Source of the DNA: Rhodococcus pseudokoreensis
Lineage (GTDB): Bacteria; Actinomycetota; Actinomycetes; Mycobacteriales; Mycobacteriaceae
DNA length: 64,000 nucleotides
NCBI RefSeq assembly: GCF_017068395.1
Contig: NZ_CP070614.1
Location: forward strand, 124,001-188,000
Direction of reading: 5' to 3'
In this document: positions 18,774-27,475 of the stretch, one piece after another
How the letters are laid out: each line of letters starts with the position of its first letter
Numbering within the stretch: position 1 is the first letter of the stretch
Translations under genes and position numbers: made by a program
The notes under the pieces: model-generated
Seen by the model: only the letters and a program-made list of their open reading frames with translations
Database searches by the model: none
What the model was told of the DNA's origin: nothing

Positions 18774-19497
18774 CTAGCCGATCAGAATGCCTTCGGCCAC
18801 AGCCGGGTCGGCGTGGCCGCGGACTGAGCACTCGGGTCGCCAACGCGATGCCGATACACCTTCATCGCGTACTGAGGGCGGCGCCCCAGTGATCACCGCG
18901 GCGCGCCGTTGCCTGATAGCTTGTGCCTCATCGACCAATACCTGTTCTCCAGCGGCAATGGACACTGTGCGGGTGCCGGGTACGGTCTTGGTCAACGCGA
19001 TCGCGATGCGGCGTTCGGATTCGTCCGCGAACGGGCCTGCGATGGTGACGCAGCCCTCCTCGACCGTCACGCGCCAGCGTCCGTCCCCGGTATAGTCGTC
19101 GAGGCGGCGTTGCGCACCCACGGCGATCGTCTCGTCCGGTTTGAGCATCAACCGCACCACGTCACTGCGGCTGAGGATGCCCACTACCCGCCCGTCGATC
19201 CACGACCGGCAGACTGCGTAGACCCTGCTCAAGCAGCATCTGGCTCACATCGGCCAAATATTGATACATCGGCGCAGCAACGGCGGGTGCAGTCATCACC
19301 TCGCCCACCGTCTCCGAAGACGCGTGTCCGGCCCGCAACACGTCTCCGCTGTTCAACATCCCAACCAGCCGGTCGTGGTCGTCGACGACCGGCACCGCCG
19401 CGAACCCGTACTCGGCCAGTAGCACCGCCGCCGTGCGCATACTGTCGGATTGCCGCACCATTACAACCGGTCGCTGCATCACGTTCAACACTCGCAT
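18774..19497 (-). pseudogene. CBS-pair plus BON protein, frameshifted copy
   Basis: The first frame encodes two CBS domains ([50 protein letters not shown]); the rest, with the end of CBS2 and a BON domain ([20 protein letters not shown]), is in another frame. Comparison with the copy at 63294-63851 shows a 2-bp loss (GTCGATCCAC against GTCGATATCCAC, near 19199). Such proteins sense adenine nucleotides through CBS and may contact membranes through BON. This copy keeps a longer C-terminal tail than the other. Confidence 0.75.
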
Positions 19498-19603
19498 GGT
19501 CATCACTCGCTTTAGTCGATCCGACACTCAGCACTTAACTTAAGAGCGTCCTTTAACGAATCATAACTTATGAAAACTATTTCGTCAATAATGGTTTGGT
19601 TGT

Positions 19604-19933
19604 TCAGCGGAGGGCGTCGATCAGGTCACCGACGGTGTGACCGCCCTCCAGAGGATCGGGCAGTCGCCTGTCGAGGTTGACCGTGTAGGTGTTACGGCGA
19701 CCGACCTTCGTCTTGGACATGTACCCGCCCTCGGTGAGGTCGGCCAGGATCGCTTGCACCGAACGTTCGGTGATGCCGATCTCGATCGCCAACTCGCGAG
19801 CGGTGTGCTGATCACCACCGGCCAGACACAACAAGACGTGCGCATGATTGGTCAGGAAGGTCCAGCTACGAGTGCGGGCGGCGTTCTCGTGCATCGCAGA
19901 GCGGTGATTGGGTCGTCGAACCGTTGTCGCCAT
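19604..19933 (-). CDS. Winged helix-turn-helix transcriptional regulator
   Basis: About 109 residues when started at the ATG at 19933. The core (FLTNHAHVLLCLAGGDQHTARELAIEIGITERSVQAILADL, then GGYMSKTKVGRRNTYTV as wing) is a compact winged helix typical of small MarR/ArsR-like regulators; HTVGDLIDAL closes the protein. No strong ribosome binding site fits any start, so the N-terminus is uncertain; the frame stays open to 20026, into the terminal repeat of the adjacent IS3 element. The decayed CBS-BON gene is downstream on the same strand. Confidence 0.65.
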   Translation of the reverse strand: MATTVRRPNHRSAMHENAARTRSWTFLTNHAHVLLCLAGGDQHTARELAIEIGITERSVQAILADLTEGGYMSKTKVGRRNTYTVNLDRRLPDPLEGGHTVGDLIDALR

Positions 19934-20041
19934 TTCCCCACAATATGACATCGATGATTCATGTATCCAGTTTCGGGATTGCTCCACGGTCTGATCGAAC
20001 GGGACTGCCCCCACCCTGGTTGACACACGGGGTGTGCAGTT

Positions 20042-20474
20042 TCAGGCCGCGTGTGCGGTCTGATGGAGCGTCTCATATTCGACGGGTGTCAGTCGACCGA
20101 GACCGCGTTGCCGGCGACGCCGGTGGTAGGTCTTCTCGATCCACTCGACGATCGCCAACCGTAGTTCCTCACGGCTGCTCCAGCGGTGACGGTCGAGGAC
20201 ATTGCGTTGCAGCAACGCGAAGAACGATTCCATCGCGGCATTGTCACCACATGCCCCCACCTTCCCCATTGATCCTTGTAAACCATTGCAGGTCAGCAAT
20301 TCTACGAAGATCCCGGAACGGAACTGGCTGCCGCGATCGGAATGTACGACGGTGCCGTCCGGGTTGCGGAGCGCAATGGCATTTCGCAGCGCCGAACATG
20401 CCAGGTCCGCGGTCATCCGGTCGGCGATCGAATAGCCGACGATCCGGGTGGAGAAGCAGTCCTTGATCGCGCAG
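20042..20474 (-). pseudogene. IS3 orfB, C-terminal part
   Basis: Encodes the second half of the DDE integrase domain: CAIKDCFSTRIVGYSIADRM, then NPDGTVVHSDRGSQFRSG with the second catalytic Asp, and the Glu region in GDNAAMESFFALLQRNVLD. It joins directly to the missing 5' half at 23973-24435 when the recombinase element is removed (KLYL followed by CAIKD). Confidence 0.8.
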
Positions 20475-20503
20475 ATTATGTGGAATCAAGATTGTCAAGT
20501 TCA

Positions 20504-22837
20504 TCAGGGTTTCCCGGGTCGGACTTGCACGATCGGAAGCAGGGTCACGGTCGCGGGGGTACCGAGCTCACGCGGGGTGGGCCCGGCGGGTGTGGGGACG
20601 TCGGCGAGCCGGTCGAGCAGGGCGGTGACTGCGGTGTGTCCGTCGTCGACGGCAGCGCGCTCGTCGTCGGTAAGCGGGATGCTGGCGAGCATGCGCTGCA
20701 GGTTGCCGCTCGCCTCGAGCAGCTGGGCTTTGCTGGAGTCTTTCGGGGTGTAGAAGTCGCAGCGTGCGCAGGCCATCCTGTGCTGACACTGCTCGAAAAA
20801 GCTGTAGCTGCACCATCCGTGGCCGAGGTCGTAGTGCTGCCAGGGCTGCCCGGCGGCGGCGGCGCCGGAAGTGACGGCATCGCGGTCCAGCAGCACCTCG
20901 ATGGTGCGCACGTTGCGGGCGAAGTAACCGGCTTCGGTGTAGGCCTTGGAAAGGGTGTTCGGGCTGATCTTCGCGTAATGCTGCGTGGCGGTCGGGGTGC
21001 GATGTCCGAGCCATGCCTGCAGCTCGAACAGCGTCATCGGTTCCTTGGCGTTGTAGAGCTGGGTCGCGATCGTGGACCGGGCCCGGTGACTGGTGATGTT
21101 GCCGCGGACGTCGCTGCTCGGGACACCGGCCTTGGCGCAGAGCGCAGGGATGATCGTGCGGTTGATGTAGTTCTTCGCGACCGGCTGCGCGCGGACAGCG
21201 AAGAGCATGTCCACCTGTTCGCTGGTCTTGCGGTCGAGCGTCGTCGGCTGAGGCGGGCGCAGCGCCTGCCAGGCCTCGATCGCCTGTCCCAGAAGAGGAT
21301 CGACGGGTTTGGTGAACGCGGTGCCGGTCTTGTGGACGGGCACGTCGAGCAGGCAGACGGCGTCCTCGGCGAGCACGTCGGGCGAGTCGGCAGCAATGGA
21401 CTGACCGTTGTGTTGCCAGCGCACGCAGCCGACTCGAAGGCGGGACAACTCGTCGCTGCGCAGGCCGCTGAACAGCCAGGTCAGCGTGATCGCCCGGATC
21501 AGCTCCATCGGGTAGTAGGTGTCGGCGGAGTTGCCGGGCAGATGGTCCTGGTCGAGGTTCAGCCCGGCCCAGAGCAGTTTCGCCCAGACCTCGTCGGCGA
21601 TGACGCGTGGGTTGGTGCCGATCAGCGCGGACACGCTGCGGGGCACCGCAAGTGCCCGGGCCGGGTCGAAGCGGCGACCGATCCACTCCCACTCCTGGCA
21701 GTCGCGGAAGAAGGTGCGGGTCGCCATCAGGTTGTGGGCCTTGGTGCGCGGGGAGATCGGTGTTCCAGCACGGGCGTGGAGGTGGTCGCGTCGCTGGACG
21801 TAGTCGCCGACGTTCATGCGGTCCACGGCCGCGACCCAGGCGGCGCACGTCTGACGGGTCCATTGCCCGGGTTCGGTGATCTCAGGATGTTCTGCGACCA
21901 ACCATCGCCCGGCCTTGGCCATGATGGTGCGCACGGCGGCGCGGACCCGTGGGGTGAGCGTCGAGGTGTCGTGCCAGCGTTCGACCCAGCCGGCCCAGGC
22001 TGTGGCAGTGCCCTCGATGCCGGGTGCGTGGTGCCCGGTGCGCACCGGCGGGTCGCAGTGTCCGAGTGCGGCGACCGCACGTTGCAGCGCGTAGAGCATC
22101 TCGCCGTGGTGGTCGCCTGTTGCCGGATGCGCGCGCAGCCGCTCGAACGCCGCGGTATCCAGGTCCTCCAACCTGGGGCTGCGGTTGATCAGCAGCGCCT
22201 GGCTGAAGACCCCACGCAGGCGGTGCTTGCCGCTCGCGGCGCCGCGGTAGCCCCACTGGTCCAGGACCGCGCTGGCCTGGCGCATCGACTCCTCGACAAT
22301 CCCGGCGCCGAAGACGAAGCGGGCCAGGTGCAGCCGGTTGAACGTGCCCAACAGCTGGAAGTCGTCGAAGCCGCCGAGCAGATAGGCCAGCGCGAGCAGG
22401 AAGGGACGCACCGTGGTCTCGGTCGGCAGTTCCCTGGCTGCGACGAAGGCCTCGGCGCTCGAACCACACAGCTGCGCCCAGTCCTCGGTCGTCCACGCCC
22501 AGTAGGACCGGCTCGTGTCCACGCAGTTCTGCAAGATGATCGCGGCCGCGTGCGCCCCGGCCCGGCGAAACCGGGTGTCATCGCCATGATGCAACCCGGC
22601 CCGCGCGGTGTCGAGCGGCTCGACGAGACGGGCCAGCGCCGTCCAGTGGGTCGCGGTCCGGCGTGGGATTCCGCGTGCTCTGTTGCGGCGCAATGCCTTC
22701 GGACCCAACTCGCGCAGAGCGCGGCACTCCGCATCGGTCAGCTCCCCCCGTTGGTCGTAGCGTTCGAGGGACAACGGAAACGTCCACCCCGGCGGCATGG
22801 CTTCCGTCTTGCCGACGGCACGAACCGCGGCGGTCAC
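20504..22837 (-). CDS. Large tyrosine recombinase (TnpB-like)
   Basis: 777 residues from a GTG that overlaps the stop of the first recombinase (GTGA), indicating coupling. The C-terminal half holds the phage-integrase catalytic set: FSGLRSDELSRLRVG (Arg), ITSHRARSTIATQL (HxxR), LGHRTPTATQHYAKI (His and the nucleophilic Tyr). A Cys/His cluster follows (SFFEQCQHRMACARCDFY), possibly a zinc finger. It ends 16 bp inside the element boundary. Length and order match TnpB of Tn554-like elements. Confidence 0.8.
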   Translation of the reverse strand: MTAAVRAVGKTEAMPPGWTFPLSLERYDQRGELTDAECRALRELGPKALRRNRARGIPRRTATHWTALARLVEPLDTARAGLHHGDDTRFRRAGAHAAAIILQNCVDTSRSYWAWTTEDWAQLCGSSAEAFVAARELPTETTVRPFLLALAYLLGGFDDFQLLGTFNRLHLARFVFGAGIVEESMRQASAVLDQWGYRGAASGKHRLRGVFSQALLINRSPRLEDLDTAAFERLRAHPATGDHHGEMLYALQRAVAALGHCDPPVRTGHHAPGIEGTATAWAGWVERWHDTSTLTPRVRAAVRTIMAKAGRWLVAEHPEITEPGQWTRQTCAAWVAAVDRMNVGDYVQRRDHLHARAGTPISPRTKAHNLMATRTFFRDCQEWEWIGRRFDPARALAVPRSVSALIGTNPRVIADEVWAKLLWAGLNLDQDHLPGNSADTYYPMELIRAITLTWLFSGLRSDELSRLRVGCVRWQHNGQSIAADSPDVLAEDAVCLLDVPVHKTGTAFTKPVDPLLGQAIEAWQALRPPQPTTLDRKTSEQVDMLFAVRAQPVAKNYINRTIIPALCAKAGVPSSDVRGNITSHRARSTIATQLYNAKEPMTLFELQAWLGHRTPTATQHYAKISPNTLSKAYTEAGYFARNVRTIEVLLDRDAVTSGAAAAGQPWQHYDLGHGWCSYSFFEQCQHRMACARCDFYTPKDSSKAQLLEASGNLQRMLASIPLTDDERAAVDDGHTAVTALLDRLADVPTPAGPTPRELGTPATVTLLPIVQVRPGKP

Positions 22838-23889
22838 GCCGGACCCGTCCCGTCGGCATCGGCTGCGGTGAGCATGCTGATGCGCTGCGCATGCAGGTGC
22901 GTCATCGAACGATTCAGCTTTTCCGCAAGATCCCGGCCCGACAGGTGAATGTAGGTCAGTGTCGACTCGGTGGAACGGTGCCCGGCGAACGTTGCGATTG
23001 CGTGCAGCTCCCAGCCCATCCGGGCCAGGTCGGTCAGACACAGGTGTCGGGTGGTGTGCGTGGAGAACTGCGGAACATCAGCAGCCAAAGCGACCCGTCG
23101 CACCACCTTCGACCAGCTCCACAAGCTCAGTGGTTCACCGTAATTGCGCCGTGACTCGGACAAGAACAGCGGTCCCCGGGCGCGGCTGATCCCGGCCCGG
23201 TGCGCGAGGTAGCCCGACAGCAGCACCCCGGTCGCCGCCGAGTACGGCACCACCCGCCCCCGACGGGTCTTGGTCGTCTCCGCCCGCACCCGCAGCGTGC
23301 GGTGCGCGGGATCGAGATCGTCGGTGCGCAGCGAGCACAGCTCTTCACGGCGCAGCGCCGAGTCGTAGGCCAGCGCCAGCATCAGCCGGTTACGGATCGG
23401 CTCGAGCCGGAACGCGTCAAGCAGCTGGAACCACTCGGCCTCGCCGGGGATCCAGGGCAACTTGACCATCCGCGGGACCAGCGGCCGGGACTGCCCACCG
23501 AAGTACCGGCCCGGCGTGTAACGCCCGCGACCGACCGGGTTGGACTCGCGCACGCCCTCCTCGACCAGGAAGTCGTAGAACAACCGCACCGGAACCAGCC
23601 GCTGCTGCAGCGTCGCGTTCGCCAGACCCGAACCCGAGTCCAACGCGACAACGTTGGTACCGCGTCGGCTCGGGCGAGTCCGCAACTCCCTTACAAACAG
23701 GGCGATTTGGGCCCGGGTGGCAACAATCGGGTCGATGCCCTCGCGATCGCAGACCAGCAGATACTCGGCCAGGCCACGCGCATACGCGTCGATCGTGCGA
23801 GGCGCCCGCCCCAGATCGGTCCAGATCCGCAACCACTCGGCCGCCCGCTCGTGCCGGCACAGCACCGGCCACTTCTCCTCCAAGTTCAT
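22834..23889 (-). CDS. Tyrosine recombinase (TnpA-like)
   Basis: About 351 residues. An N-terminal SAM-like DNA-binding domain (RTIDAYARGLAEYLL) is followed by the catalytic core: LAYDSALRREELCSLR (Arg), FSTHTTRHLCLTDLARMGW (HxxR), FAGHRSTESTLTYIHL (His, Tyr). ATG, GTG and TTG codons within 12 bp are alternative starts. It is first in the two-gene unit and presumably acts with the larger recombinase in excision and integration. Confidence 0.82.
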   Translation of the reverse strand: MNLEEKWPVLCRHERAAEWLRIWTDLGRAPRTIDAYARGLAEYLLVCDREGIDPIVATRAQIALFVRELRTRPSRRGTNVVALDSGSGLANATLQQRLVPVRLFYDFLVEEGVRESNPVGRGRYTPGRYFGGQSRPLVPRMVKLPWIPGEAEWFQLLDAFRLEPIRNRLMLALAYDSALRREELCSLRTDDLDPAHRTLRVRAETTKTRRGRVVPYSAATGVLLSGYLAHRAGISRARGPLFLSESRRNYGEPLSLWSWSKVVRRVALAADVPQFSTHTTRHLCLTDLARMGWELHAIATFAGHRSTESTLTYIHLSGRDLAEKLNRSMTHLHAQRISMLTAADADGTGPA

Positions 23890-23972
23890 CGACACAGTCA
23901 ACAGGGCCCCTCAGCTCGTGGTGACACCGCGGGACGAACAACCCGCCCCCGGCGTGATTCCACGTAACTAAT

Positions 23973-24435
23973 AGGTAGAGCTTGCCCTCATCGGTCCAGT
24001 GCTCGGTGGGGGCACCTCCCTGCACGTAGTGCTTGGGGGAATGTCGGTCAACCACAACCGGTCGGGCTGCTGGGCGCTGAACTGCCGCCTGACGAGGTCG
24101 TCATGGACCGGTGGCCCGGAGCGGCGATGAAGTCCTCGCTTCTTGGCGAACACCGAGAAGATCCGCTGCTGCGAACACAGCCGGTGGACGCGGTTCTCGC
24201 CGGCGACGATGCCGTGGGTGGGTAGTTCGTCGGCGATGAACCGGTATCCGAATTCCGGATCGCCGGCGTGGATATCGAGTGCGGCGTTGATCAGATGGGC
24301 ATCGTCCCAGTCCCGTCGGGACACGGGATCGGTGTTCCACTTGTAGAACGCTTGCCGGGAGAATCCCAGCACCCGGCAGGTCACCGCGACGGCGATACCG
24401 TCGGCGGCGAGTTCACGGACCAGCGGGAACATCAT
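23973..24435 (-). pseudogene. IS3 orfB, N-terminal part
   Basis: Starts MMFPLVRELAADGIAVAVTC and continues through the HTH_21 region (DPEFGYRFIADEL) to DRLWLTDI, the start of the integrase domain. A roughly 32-bp insertion (about 24008-24040, GGGGGCACCT...GCTTGGGGG) separates LTDI from the expected TEHWTDEGKLYL, which continues in a shifted frame to the element boundary. So orfB has both a small and a 3.5-kb insertion. Confidence 0.75.
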
Positions 24436-24456
24436 TTTGTGCCCCTATGCTGTTCG

Positions 24457-25662
24457 TCAAGCAGCTGAGGGTCGCGGGTGGGCTTGATAGATGGTGCCGT
24501 CGCGGAGCATTGCGAAGAGGACGTCGCAGCGGCGACGTGCGAGTGCGACGAGAGCTTGGTTGTAGCTTTTGCCCTGGGCTCGTTTGCGGTCGTAGTAGTC
24601 GCGTGAGTCCGGGTCTTGCAGGGCTGCGAACGCGGACAGATAGAGCACGCGTTTGAGTTTCTTGTTGCCGCGTCGCGATCGGTGCTCACCGCGGATCGAG
24701 GACCCGGATCGGCGGGTGACCGGTGCGAGGCCGGCGTAGGCGGCGAGGTGGCCGGCGGTGGCGAAGTGCTTGCCGGAGGTTTCGGTGATGATGCGGGCGG
24801 TGGTCCTGATCCCGACTCCGGGCATCGAGGTCAGCACCGGGTAAAGAGGGTGCGCTTCGACCAGCGCTTCGACTTTGGCTACGACGTCGGATCGTTGCCG
24901 CTGCAATGATGAAAGTTGCTCTGCAAGTTTCGGAATGACGGTCTCGGCAGCACTGGTTCCGATGACGACCACGTTCTGTTCGGAGATAGCGGTGGTGATG
25001 TCGCCGGCCAGTCTTGCTCCCATGCGTGGGGCCTTCTTGCTCAGCCGTGTCGCGAGGCGGGCGTATCCGAGCCGGCGGATCTGAGCTGGGGTCGGGTAGT
25101 GCTCGAGCAGGTCGAGGATGGCAGGGTGGGCGATGTGCCGACCGATGGCGCGTTCGAGTGCGGGATGGATCTGGGTGAGCAAGCCGTGCAGTCGGTTGCT
25201 GGTGGCCGTGATCTGCATGGCGAGGTCGTCGTCGAATCCGCTGAGGATCGACAGTTCGGCGACCTGTGTGTCCGTCGCCTTCAGGTTTCGGATCGCGTGT
25301 GGCAGCGTGCGTGCCGCGTCGGCGATGATCGCGGCGTCTTTCTTGTCGGTCTTCGCTTCACCGGGGTAGAGGTCGGCGATGCGTCGCATCGCCAGTCCTG
25401 GGAGGTAGCCGACGGCGATCCCCATGTCTTGGGCAACTGCGACGGCCAGCGCACCGATGGTGGCGGGTTGATCGACGACGAGGATAGTCGGACCGTACTG
25501 GGTGAGTGTGTCGATCAGTTCGCGGAGGCGGGTTTCGTCGTTGGGTAGTGTCCGGTCGAATAAAATGGTGCCACTGCGGGATACGGCGACAGCGTGGTGT
25601 TGTCCCTTGCCTACGTCGACGCCGAGGAAGACTTCGATTTGTTCGTGTGTCGGGACTGTCAT
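24457..25662 (-). CDS. IS110-family transposase (DEDD recombinase)
   Basis: 401 residues from the ATG at 25662, which has GAGAGG upstream. The N-terminal RuvC-like domain shows FLGVDVGKGQHHAVAV (first Asp) and GEAKTDKKDAAIIADAART (later acidic residues). The C-terminal transposase_20 domain shows LTSMPGVGIRTTARIITETS, LAAYAGLAPVTRRSGSS and RRGNKKLKRVLYLSAFAAL with its Ser. It appears intact. These enzymes use a structured guide (bridge) RNA from the element's non-coding end. Confidence 0.92.
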   Translation of the reverse strand: MTVPTHEQIEVFLGVDVGKGQHHAVAVSRSGTILFDRTLPNDETRLRELIDTLTQYGPTILVVDQPATIGALAVAVAQDMGIAVGYLPGLAMRRIADLYPGEAKTDKKDAAIIADAARTLPHAIRNLKATDTQVAELSILSGFDDDLAMQITATSNRLHGLLTQIHPALERAIGRHIAHPAILDLLEHYPTPAQIRRLGYARLATRLSKKAPRMGARLAGDITTAISEQNVVVIGTSAAETVIPKLAEQLSSLQRQRSDVVAKVEALVEAHPLYPVLTSMPGVGIRTTARIITETSGKHFATAGHLAAYAGLAPVTRRSGSSIRGEHRSRRGNKKLKRVLYLSAFAALQDPDSRDYYDRKRAQGKSYNQALVALARRRCDVLFAMLRDGTIYQAHPRPSAA

Positions 25663-25898
25663 CGCATCCTCTCGTGGGAAAGAGATGTGGTGCACTGCTG
25701 GGTGTGGCGAGTGAGTCTCGGCATCCACGTTACGACGGCCTGTATGTGCGGGTCCGGCCCCTATCAGCGATCACTCATCGCCTGTCCACCTCGGTGACAT
25801 CACAAAATTGATCATTGTGCGACAGGTTGACGTAGTCATGCCGAGGTGTCCAGTTCAGTGGTCGGAAGCGGGTTGTTTCCGACTACGAAAAGGGTAAC
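25663..25898 (-). ncRNA. Candidate bridge RNA region of the IS110 element
   Basis: 236 bp of non-coding sequence lie between the transposase start and the mapped element end. In IS110-group elements with the non-coding region upstream of the gene, this end encodes the bridge RNA whose loops pair with target and donor DNA. I did not fold it. The claim rests on element type, position and size. Confidence 0.4.
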
Positions 25899-26176
25899 GG
25901 GTTGACGTCCCTCGATAGGTAGGCCACCGCCCGGCGCATCACCTCCGCTTCCTGTTCGAGCAGCCGGATACGTTTGCGGGCCTCGCGGAGCTCGTCGGAT
26001 TCGTCTCGTGTGAGGCCCGGTCGGGTGCCGTCCTCGATGTCGGCCTTGCGCAGCCAGTTCTTCAGGCCAGTCTCGGAGATCCCGAAATCTTTCGCGATCT
26101 GCTCCAGCGGGGCTTCGCGTTTGCGGGCCACGGCGACGACGTCGCGGCGGAACTCTTCCGGGTACGGCTTTGGCAT
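25899..26176 (-). pseudogene. IS3 orfA, separated from orfB by IS110
   Basis: Encodes the helix-turn-helix/leucine-zipper subunit: MPKPYPEEFRRDVVAVARKR, LEQIAKDFGISETGLKNWL and EARKRIRLLEQEAEVMRRAV, ending YLSRDVNP at the IS110 boundary. The ATG at 26176 has GGAAGGATG upstream. In the uninterrupted element a frameshift would fuse orfA and orfB; the IS110 insertion prevents this. Confidence 0.8.
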
Positions 26177-26230
26177 GTCGATCATCCTTCCACCGTGAGG
26201 GCAGATCCCTCACAGGTCAGGTGTCAACCA

Positions 26231-26630
26231 GAGCCGGGGCAGTCCCAACACGTCACATCCCGGGTGAAATCCGCCGAAAGCATCCTGCACAAGGCGCAGC
26301 GCATACAGTGCCCCCTCACGGTCGAGGACATCCGCAAGAACATCCTCGACATTGCGGGTGTGCGGATCATCTGCAGCTTCATTTCGGACACGTACCGGAT
26401 CGCTGCCCTACTTGCCGGGCAGGCGGACGTCACCGTGGTCGAGGTCGAGGACTACATCGCCAAGCCAAAACCGAACGGTTACAAGAGCCTGCACATAACG
26501 GTCGAGGTCCCCGGTTTTCATGAGCAGCGGGGTTCAGCGGGTGCCGATCGAGCTGCAGATCCGGACGATCGCGATGGATTTCTGGGCGCGCCTCTCACCG
26601 GGTCTCGGTACGTGAGTAGCGTGCCCGCTC
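26231..26630 (+). pseudogene. RelA/SpoT-domain (small alarmone synthetase) gene, truncated and frameshifted
   Basis: The frame from the IS3 boundary reads HVTSRVKSAESILHKAQR, IAGVRIICSFISDTYRIAAL and YIAKPKPNGYKSLHITVEVP, the (p)ppGpp synthetase core. After VPGF the frame shifts and continues as SSGVQRVPIELQIRTIAMDF and WARLSPGLGT. The 5' part with start codon and first helices was removed at the IS3 end. A second, more decayed relative lies at 61440-61600. Confidence 0.72.
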
Positions 26631-26689
26631 ACTGCACGCAGTACCTGAAACTCCCCGGGAAACATGCCGTCCCGACTGCGGAGAGGCCG

Positions 26690-26840
26690 AGACGACGCGG
26701 GAGGGCCGGAGATCGGACCCTGATATGGTGGTCTCACGCACACGCACACGCACACGCAGACCAATGACATGTGGCGTGCTTCGAGATTAATTCAGGTTTC
26801 GATGGGCCTTTTCCGATCCTGTACGACAATCGGAAGAGAG
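26690..26840. repeat. Intergenic repeat, copy A
   Basis: One of three related segments (others at about 57100-57240 and 63885-64000). Shared blocks in order: a GGCC-GGA region, GTGGTC or GTC TCACG, GACCAAT, GTGCTTC, GCC-TTTTCCG, then GGAAGAGAG. Copy A has a CACACG microsatellite (about 26737-26758) where the others are shorter. In A and B it leads into the small-gene module. Confidence 0.6.
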
Positions 26841-26998
26841 AGCAGCCCCCATGATGTCTTGCGCCCGAATAGCTGTCACGCGACAGTGCTACTCCGCGAT
26901 GTGGGTGCGGGTCGGTTGGTCGAGTTTCCGACGCAACATCTTCAACCCTCAGCCAGCGGAGAGCATGGCGGAGGGTGAGGTGATGCTCCAGAAGGGCT

Positions 26999-27121
26999 TC
27001 AACTCTTACGCTTTCGAATGAACTGAGTCGACTCGAGGGCCTTCGCTCGCTTCTCCGCCCGGCGCCCCTTGAGGGCACGTGCAAACTGTTTCGAACTCTT
27101 GACGGCAGACTTGTCAGCCAT
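26999..27121 (-). CDS. Small basic Lys/Arg-rich protein, copy A
   Basis: 40 residues, starting MADKSAVKSSKQFARALKGR and ending FIRKRKS, with about 14 Lys/Arg, no hydrophobic stretch and probably one amphipathic helix. The leader contains AGGACCGACA before the ATG. It is paralogous to the ORF at 57395-57517 (about 80% identical by eye), with a dead copy near 560-675. Conservation of the frame in two divergent copies argues that it is real. A nucleic-acid-binding role is conceivable but unproven. Confidence 0.55.
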   Translation of the reverse strand: MADKSAVKSSKQFARALKGRRAEKRAKALESTQFIRKRKS

Positions 27122-27475
27122 TGTCGGTCCTGTCCGAATCGGCAACCGCAAACTAACCTCGACCATACCCAACAAAAGAAGTAAGTCCAGTTCAGAGGCA
27201 GATGCGAGGAACCGACACGTCTACGAACCTACACTAAAAGGTCAGTTTCGGTTCTGCCCCGACGTGACGACGGGGTCGGCTGGAACGTCATCACCGGGCT
27301 GTTCCGTCCGAGATGCCCTGCGCCTCTTCCACGCCCGCCCCGATCATCTTCGATAGTCACGTAGAGGCGGTTCGAGATCCCAAGACGCGCAGAAAATGTC
27401 ACGGCGTTTGCCTATTCCCTACCGATGGCTATGGTGCAGGGCAGGCATCAACGGCATCTACTGGAGGGCTGAAAT

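Larger units (their letters stand above)
20475..23972 (-). mobile_element. 3.5-kb element with two tyrosine recombinases
   Basis: Inserted in IS3 orfB between the codons for KLYL and CAIKD. The ends are related inverted repeats: ATTATGTGGAATCA at 20475-20488 and, inverted, ATTAGTTACGTGGAATCA at 23955-23972. It carries only two overlapping recombinase genes, resembling Tn554-type transposition modules (TnpA/TnpB) but without a tnpC-like gene or cargo. Confidence 0.7.
24439..25898 (-). mobile_element. IS110-family insertion sequence
   Basis: Inserted at the orfA/orfB junction of the IS3 element: the plus strand reads CATCATTTT before it and GGGTTGAC after it, and joining these restores a normal IS3 boundary. 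The 1460-bp length, one transposase gene, no long inverted repeats and a large non-coding region upstream of the gene are typical of IS110 elements. Confidence 0.8.
20017..26230 (-). mobile_element. IS3-family element split by two other mobile elements
   Basis: Terminal inverted repeats start TGGTTGACAC at 20017-20026 and, inverted, at 26221-26230. The orfA and orfB transposase parts between them are colinear on the minus strand but separated by an IS110-family element (24439-25898) and a 3.5-kb recombinase element (20475-23972). Without these the element would be about 1.26 kb, normal for IS3. No flanking target duplication is obvious. The right end cuts a RelA/SpoT-like gene. Confidence 0.8.

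Noticed and set aside
20342..22948. 868-codon plus-strand frame
   Set aside because: It is antisense to the large tyrosine recombinase; composition reflects GC bias and no family motifs are present.
26195..26220. GTGAGGG/CCCTCAC inverted repeat as an operator
   Set aside because: It lies just inside the IS3 right end, in the leader of orfA, and is more likely part of the element.
26737..26760. CACACG repeats as a CRISPR or satellite array
   Set aside because: Only a few six-base units with no spacers; a simple microsatellite within repeat copy A.
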